Shown piece after piece: positions 56,612 to 64,000 of a DNA stretch of 64,000 nt. The stretch covers positions 55,084,876 through 55,148,875 of the forward strand of contig CM035231.1 in assembly GCA_020226215.1 (NCBI GenBank). The letters are read 5' to 3'. Position 1 is the first letter of the stretch. Each line of letters begins with the position of its first letter. A program made the translations under genes and the position numbers. The notes beneath the pieces were generated by a model. That model did not search any database and had not been told where the DNA came from. It saw nothing but the letters and a program-made list of their open reading frames with translations. The stretch comes from Sindora glabra (Eukaryota; Streptophyta; Magnoliopsida; Fabales; Fabaceae).

Positions 56612-58610
56612 ATCATGTAAAACATATTCATAAGTACATCCTAAAAAATGGCCAACTAAAGACTCAAAATAACTAGGTGGATGACCAATTCCTATAAACT
56701 CCCCCAAGAGATAATGGGTTGTTACTTGTAGCATTAAAAAGTTCCAACTCCATGCTTAAGTAACTATCTAAGAAGCACACCTAAATTCACATTGGTTGCA
56801 ACTTTTGTGATTCTCTATTTTCTTAGTTATGAACTTAGGCGGTGTATGATCCGTTGAATAAAATATTTTCAAAAATCATAATATTTTTAAATAAGTGATT
56901 TGTAGAAATTTAATTATTAAAAATATCATATTATTATATTTGATTTAATTAATTTATATATTTTTAAATATATCATTTAATTACTGATAATATTTTTATC
57001 AATAATTGAGTGGCTAATCATATTAAATAAAGGCGAGTCATGGTCAATGGTGGCAAGTTTGGCAAGCATTCAGTGGTGATCAATGTTTATGGATGATAAC
57101 GAATAATGGTAAATGATCATGGATGATAACAAGTAGCGGTGAATGATCATAAGTGATGATGAATGACTAGTAGCAATAGGTAATGGTCAATGGTCAATGG
57201 TCAATACTCATGTGTAGTGAGAAACAATGATTAATGATGATGTATAATGATAAAAATGATACTAGTGATGAGCGGTGATTAATGGCAGTAGATGGTGGAA
57301 GGTGGTTGTCAACAATAATAAATGGTAATGAATGATAGAAGACGGTAGTTAACAACTGTAAATAATAATGATAACAAGTGATAGTGGTAGTAATAAGTGA
57401 TAATCATCAGTGATCAACAATAATAATTAGTGGTAAAATAATATGATAAGGTCGAAAGAATAGGTAAAATGGTTATTTTATATTATTAAAATATTTTCAT
57501 GACGTGAGAATATAAGATATCTATCTCTTTTTATGAGAATATTTTAATAGAATATTAAAATCAAAATATCTCTCTCATACATAAACTAACTTCTTAACTA
57601 ACTTGCACTGAAAATGTAAATAAACTTAAGAACAAAACATATTCATAAGTACATATTAAAAAAAGGCTAATTGAAGACTCAAAATAACTAGGTGGATGGC
57701 TAATTTTGATAAATTCCTCTGAGAGATGTTGGGTTGTTGTTTGTAGCACTAAGTTTTGACTCTATGCTTGAGTAACCTTTTAAGTACACTTAAATTCACA
57801 TTTTTTGCAACTTTTATGATTCCCTATTTTCTTAACTATAAACTTAGGTTGTGTATCATTCATTGAATTAAATATTTTTTAGAATCATAATATTTTTAGG
57901 TATGTGATTCGTAAGAATTTAATTTTTAGAAATACTATATTATTATATTTAATTTAATTAAAAATATTTTTAAAATATTATAATATTATAATTTAATTAA
58001 TTTATATTTATAAATATATTATTTAATTACTAGTAATGTTCTTATTAATAATTAAGTGGTTAACTATATTAAATGATGGTGAATGATGGTCAATAGTGTT
58101 AAGTATGACAGGTGTTGAGTAATGTTCAATGACTATCGATGGTGATAGATAATAGTTAATAATTATGGATGGTGACAAGTAGTGGTCAATAGTCATAGGT
58201 GGTAATAAGTGATTAGTAATAACGAGCAATAGTCAATAATCATATGCAATGAGAAGTAGTAATTAACAATGATAAATAATAACTAATAGTAATAACAATG
58301 GAAATAATGATGGGCAATGGTTAATGGTTGTAAGTGATAGAAGGCGATTGTCAATGATAATGAATAGTAACTAATAGTAGTGAGTGGTAGAAGATGGTGG
58401 TTAATAATAGTAAATGGTAGCAACAGTAGGTGGTGATCATCGTGATCAACAACAATGAATAATAATAAAATAATATGATAAGGTTTGAAAGAATAAACAA
58501 AATAATTATTTTATATTATTAAAATATTCCTGTAACATGAAAATGGAAGATATACATCTCTTCTTATGAAAATATGTTGAGAAAATATTATATTAAAAAT
58601 ATTCTCTAAT
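56612..58610. repeat. Tandem duplication of about 1 kb with minisatellite-like core
   Basis: Unit 1 starts at about 56619 and unit 2 at about 57634, both with 'aaaacatattcataagtacat'. They share the order: 'agactcaaaataactaggtgg', an AT-rich block, a core of loosely repeated 'ggtgatNaNtggt' words (about 57040-57430 and 58070-58470), then 'aataatatgataaggt' and 'ttattttatattattaaaatatt'. The units are diverged. A further partial match to the unit end lies at 52842-52900. No coding frame is present. Confidence 0.8.
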
Positions 58611-60689
58611 ATATTTTACATAATTTTGAATTAAATATAAAAATTTAATATTTTAAAAAATGTAAAAAAAATTCTGCAAATTACCTTAAGATTTTAAGGT
58701 CTAAACTTATAAACCTTTCAGTAGTTCTCGCGCAAAAAACTAACAAGAAGGACCTTCTTTGTTTCTAAGCTTATGGTTTCATTTGACACCATCTCCATAT
58801 GCTCTTATTTTTAAATTTTAGACCATAGTTTTTCATGTTGCTCTTTTGTAGCCATCTTATACAATTAGAAATCATGTAAAATTGGATCACAAAATATAAA
58901 TGTTTATTTTATAAATGCTATTAATTTGTCATAAATATAAAAAAAAAAAGAAAATCATATTAAAACAACATTATTCTTGTCCTTATCTCTATATTTATTA
59001 CAGAAGATCCATAGTAAAAGAATTGAATTCCCGGGTGAATTTTAATTTTAGAAATATAAAGATCTTTACTTGAAAAGAACTTTTGAACTACAATAATTAG
59101 CAATCATACAATATTAGCAACCCAACAACTTTTGTAGCATGTTTTGCCATTGTTGATGTAGTCAATAATTGAGCCATGTCTAAATCATAGGCGATCTTAG
59201 GTTAATATCATTAGTAAAAAAATATTCATATTTTTATTATAATATGTATTTTCATTTTCACTTAATAAAATAGGTAGCCCCTTTTCTTCATCTATATATA
59301 AGTTATGTAAAACCTACATATATCAAAATTTTTATTTTGCAAGTTTCAAATAATTAAAACTTAAATTAACTTCTTCTTTTTACATAGGAGTAAGGGTGGA
59401 GTTGAAGTAAAATAAGTAAGATTTCAAAATTATTAAACTCAATTTTTTTTAAAATATAATGAGTTTAAATTTGGATTAATTATTTTTAATTAATTAAATA
59501 GTAATAATATATATTTTAGAAAATATAATATCTGATATAATTTTAAGATTATGAAAATGGATTAAATCATTAATTATAAATTATATTATATAAATAAGTA
59601 TATAATAAAAATTATAATTAAGTTGCTCACAAATTAAACAAATCAAGCAACAATTTTATTGAATTAAGAAATTAATGAATTGAGTTAAGCCAACAACTAA
59701 GCTACTTGAGTCAATGGATAACTCTTGATGGGAGTAAAAATATGTGTTATAATTAGAGTGCACAAGTATTCCTCCTTATTAAGAAGTTTATGTTTGCTCC
59801 AAACATAACAATATTCTTACTCTATCTTAATAAAATATAATTATCATTTTTATGATTTTTAATATTTTAAAAATTAAATAAAAAAACTAAAATTTCAATA
59901 TATAGATTTCAAGGAACCAAAATATTGATGATTCAATCAAAGGTAAGGCAATGCTTGAAATTCCTACTAGAAAGTTAGTTTCATGCAAAGTTTTCCTTAT
60001 TAGGTATATTCTCAATGCTTATCAATAGACTTTTTTTAAGGATGAAACCACTACTATAAATGTTTTATTTGGAGGGAGAAAATAAAGATCCCTTAAAGGA
60101 TTTTGAAGTCAGAATGAATTTTTCTTAAGAGGGAAATAAGCAAATTCATTAGAAGTGGAGAATCTCATTAAAGTTTTAGGAAGAGTATGGAGTTTAGTTA
60201 TCTTAATTGGAAGTTATGAACAATTAAGAAACCTTAAGGGAATCTTTAAATCCTTGATTTAAGTATTAGCTACTTTATCATGAGATTGTCTTCTAACAAA
60301 GATCTCTAACATGTGTTATGTGAAAGACCCTAGTTCATTACAAGGCATTAAATGACTATTTAGCAATGGACTTTTAAAAGTCACCTTTCACTCAATTATT
60401 GCCTACATTACATTACTTAACCTTCCTCTAGAATATTATAACCCCTTGTTTCAAAAGAAATTGCAACCAAAATTGGTCTAGTATTATGAATTGATGCAAC
60501 TACGACAATAAAGATGAAAGGTAGCTATGCTAAATTTAATGTATAGCTTAATTTAGATAAGCAATTACCTAGAAGACTAAAAGTTAGTAGACTAAGACAA
60601 TAAATTTAGTATAAAGATTTAAACTCATTCCATTATACTCATGGCAAAAAAGAAAATAAGTATATGCCTTATAAAGAAGTTTTAGAAAA
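58611..60689. other. AT-rich DNA, no gene recognised
   Basis: Short stretches near 59930-60450 look faintly coding on the plus strand (for example 'NKDPLKDFEVRMNF') but are full of stops and match no family I can name. They may be decayed transposon sequence. Confidence 0.35.
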
Positions 60690-61134
60690 GAAGAAGAATT
60701 CAATGGCTAATTGATGACAAAAATGGATCTTGAATTGGATTTCAAACAATAAGAAAACATAATAGATGGAGGATGGTGCCACACTCACAAGATTGATAAG
60801 CCAAAGGAACAATCGCCACAAGAGTCTTGGCCTCTTGATAAGATCGAAAATAATCAGCTTACTTAAGAACCTAAGAGTCACACCTCTCACAAGAGTGCTG
60901 AATCTCAAATTGCATTCAAAACTAAATAAAAATCTATTTACAAGAGCTTATATAGGTCCAACCCTCATAAGTCATCATGTGCAAACCCTAATGTACCTCT
61001 TGCACTAATAAGCCCAATTCTAATTAGATCAAATAAAATAACAAGTCTTTATGCCAAAACAAATTTAAAAGCAAGCCTCGGCCCACATAGCCCATTTATT
61101 GTAAAAATACTAAACTAACTAAATTAACTAAATG
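60690..61134 (-). repeat. Possible 3' LTR fragment of a Ty3/gypsy element
   Basis: This less AT-rich segment directly follows, in minus orientation, the stop codon of the gypsy polyprotein remnant at 61135. That is where a 3' LTR would lie in elements whose pol ends next to it. No partner LTR is in the window, so the limits and even the call are inferred. Confidence 0.3.
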
Positions 61135-61386
61135 TTAATGGATTCCATTGGAGTTCATGTCTTCCAAATATACATAATTGACCATCTTGGACTCTTCTAA
61201 CTCCAAATTGGGCCTACTTTCAAATAGGGCACCAACCATCCTCTCTAAGTCTCCCTTTATCCTCTTTGCCTTTGCCCTTGTCATTGGTCCTTGAAGCCCT
61301 TCCAACGTCTTCAGGCCCTTGTCTTCAATGGGCTTTCTTCGATTCTCATCACTAATAAAAGGGCTTAAGATAATGTTATGCCCCGA
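61135..61386 (-). pseudogene. Ty3/gypsy polyprotein C-terminal fragment
   Basis: Minus-strand frame of 84 codons with no ATG, opened by a TAG at 61387-61389 and closed by TAA at 61135-61137. It contains 'GPMTRAKAKRIKGDLERMV', the basic GPMTRxxAK motif found near the C-terminus of many plant Ty3/gypsy polyproteins, after the integrase. The upstream stop and the absence of integrase mark it as a remnant. Identification rests on that motif and on composition, so it is moderately sure. Confidence 0.55.
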
Positions 61387-64000
61387 CTAGGTACCGAAGT
61401 TATAAATGATATGTTTCTAGCCAAGGAAAAAGGTGGATGATAGTTATTTCCATATAAACTAAAGTAAGTAATATTAAAAATAGTGTTTAGTTGAAAGATT
61501 CTTTTAAAAAGGTAGATTTGCTTTAAGTTCTAATATAACAAATATGGCAAGAGGAAATAGATTACCAATGCAGTAGAAGATATGGGTTCAAAAAACCTAT
61601 GCTTCAGAAAATATGATTGTTATTAACTCAAATCAAGAACAACCATGCAGTAATCAATATCACTCTAATAAAGGAGATGATCAAAAAATGGAGTTACAAT
61701 CATAAACTACAAAATCCACTAGTTTATTTAAATAGGAAACCTTAAGGGTTAGGAAAAACCTAAAAATTCTACTTAAGTTATAGCTAGCTCTAGCCATGCT
61801 ACCCATATTCTTTCAAAGGAATAATTATACAAATATCACTATAGAATAAAAGGAATATCTTTCTCAAGAGAAAAGATAATGGAGATTGAGACATTTCAAG
61901 GAGATATCTTAAGCTCAAAGTTTAATGGCTTAGAATGTAGTGCCCATGTCATTTCATCCACTAATGGAAAATTAAGGAATAATACAAAGAGGAAATCTAC
62001 TATTAAACAAAAAGAGGATGCTAAGAGGTAGTCCATTAAATCTACTAAATTATAATAACTAAACAAACTTGAATTTGATGAGCGCATGGTGAAAACTAAT
62101 CCTTCTCATAGCAAACCATGAGTTAGAAGACTTCCCAATGTTAATAATGGAAAACATAGTAAATTTCATTCTTAGTTTTCTAGCTTAAGCCTTTAAGCAC
62201 TAATCCAACCATGATTGAGATTTTCATCTCTACCATTAGACACTCAAACCTTAACAGAATTATTATAATTAAGAACTTAGAATAACTTTCAAATGGTAAT
62301 GGAAAGAATAAATTTCCTCCAGTTTCCTATAAGTATGGTATTCATGGGATATTCAAAAAGATCTTATTTGATGATGATAGCTAAAGCCACTTTTACATTT
62401 AGCTAGATCTAACAAGGGACTACGATTGATCAATAAGGTAGACTCATCACATAATTGCTTATAAACCCTTGGAGACCAAAATAATGAATAATTCGAATAA
62501 ATGTAACGAAAACCAGCTCAAGGAAAGGCCTTTAACAATCCTTCAGAAAGTTATGATTAATTATTTTTTGCTTAAAATTAGGTTTTGTTTTAATTGCTAG
62601 AAGTGCATATGTCAATAGTAATTGCAATCTAACTGTGAATTTTTGCAACATGATCATTATCTTTGTTTTCTTATGTTCATAAATCTTCAAAATTTTACTC
62701 TTGATTGTATTGCGAGAAATTGATTTGTATAATGGTTGAAGGCAAGAGATAAATTTTTTAAAAGCAATGTGCTTAACTATTAAAAGTGAATATTCATGCA
62801 AGATGATCATTGCAACAAGTTCTTTTCTAGTAACTTTGCAACTTTACTAGAATTTGATTTAGGCATAATTCTAATGATTGATTGTTTTGGATCTTTCACT
62901 TTTTGAAGAAAACACATTCTAATATGATCATGCAAATGTTTTGTACCCATTTTTGTGTCATATCCAAGTTTTTATTGGAATCTTAGCAAAAACTTTTTCC
63001 ATTTTGTATTATATTTTGTATATGAAAATGTTTTCAAACACTTGATATTAACCTTTGTTTATTTAGACCATTGGATCCTTTTAGGTTTTTCTCATTTTCT
63101 ACATCAGTGGGTTTAAATTCATATGACTATGACTCTCTTATTTCATTATCAACAAGAAGTACTTCTAATGAAGATATTTTTTGTTAGACTTGATTGCTTC
63201 TAACAAGAATTAAAGGTTAATCCTTTAAAGGTATTCTAAAATCATTTACAAAAGACAAATTAGCTATAATCCTTGTTAAGTATGAATTAAATGCAATTAT
63301 AATTCTTTAAAATTTGATTAACAATTGTAGTGGCATAAACACTTATATGTAATAAAAAATATTAAAAAAAGAAAAATTTTAATTTAAAACTTCAAATTCA
63401 TATAAAATTAACATGAATAATATGTCCATTCAACATTACTAGTTTACATTATAAGGTAATACAAAAGACATAATAAGCTTCTTATCCTTCCTAATAATAT
63501 TTGAATTTTGATTTAGTATTCTATTTTAGTTGATTTTCATTCAAAGTATGTTGTCTTTTTTATAAGTTGATACGAAGTAAGTTGTGATACCCAGAGTTCT
63601 TTTTGAATAACTTTTATAATTTTCTTTTTTAAAAATCATAAGATTTGGAACTTCTACATATAAGGTTTGTAATATGTAAATTGTAAATATTTGATAGATA
63701 ACTTAATTCAAAAACATATAATTTTTGAGGTACTTGTTAAAGGTGTTATAAATGATTAAATTATTTTAATAATTACTAAAAATATATTAACTACCTTTGT
63801 TTAAATAATTTAATTATTTATTTTGAATAGTCATTTTAGTTACTTTATAATAATATTTAAATTTTAAATTTGATTTAATAATGTTGTAACATTATTAATA
63901 ATAGTGTATTAAAAATATTACTTTTATTACCTTAGTTATTTAATGCATATCAGATTAATTATAGTTTTAATTAAAAAATATTTTGAAAATAGATAAACAA
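61387..64000. other. Decayed, AT-rich DNA, no gene recognised
   Basis: From 61400 to about 62500 some stretches read like old transposon coding sequence in more than one frame, but with frequent stops and no nameable motif. From 62500 to 64000 I see only AT-rich DNA. Confidence 0.35.

Noticed and set aside
57040..58470. Possible CRISPR-like array in the GGTGAT-rich core
   Set aside because: The words are irregular in length and spacing with no constant repeat and spacer, and the context is a plant nuclear genome.

Overview
This is a 64 kb piece of a plant nuclear genome. The gene structure (many short GT-AG introns), the P-glycoprotein-type ABC transporter genes, the very AT-rich intergenic DNA and the plant-type retroelements (Sirevirus-like Ty1/copia, RTE and L1 LINEs, hAT MITEs) together point to a eudicot. 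The species cannot be named from the sequence. No bacterial, organellar or viral operon is present.

The functional content is a tandem pair of full-length ABCB (MDR/PGP) transporter genes, both on the minus strand and head to tail, about 7.2 kb apart. The left copy (26518 down to 20704) encodes 1301 aa. The right copy (42833 down to 33763) encodes 1300 aa. I assembled both by hand from 12 coding exons each. Every junction is GT-AG, the frame is open throughout, exons 2 to 12 have identical lengths in the two copies, and both nucleotide-binding domains keep their catalytic motifs. Each copy also appears to have a non-coding 5' leader exon and a 5'UTR intron. The copies differ in TM5 and mainly in their introns, which have been filled by separate insertions: an RTE-LINE tail in the left copy, and an L1 tail, a probable solo LTR, MITEs and a CA microsatellite in the right copy.

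Left flank (1-20.7 kb): a decayed Sirevirus-like copia element on the minus strand (635-14246) with about 1.8 kb LTRs, gag, integrase, RT/RNase H and env-like remnants, and an RTE LINE nested in its left LTR. Next come about 4 kb of unassigned AT-rich DNA, a broken DREB/ERF transcription-factor pseudogene (about 18970-19265) and one unidentified coding-like exon (19871-20025).

Between the genes (26.5-33.7 kb): the left gene's promoter and leader, a GA microsatellite, a 1.6 kb AT-rich element with long terminal inverted repeats, and local duplications.

Right flank (43.5-64 kb): AT-rich DNA, a degenerate L1-type LINE (about 48400-52843), an internally deleted copia element with both LTRs and a perfect 5-bp target duplication (53051-56606) that carries a nested 504-bp hAT-type MITE, a roughly 1 kb tandem duplication with a minisatellite-like core, and the C-terminal end of a Ty3/gypsy polyprotein (61135-61386). 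I found no tRNA, rRNA, CRISPR or otherwise novel system. The value of the window lies in the paired transporter genes and in dated, nested transposon insertions.
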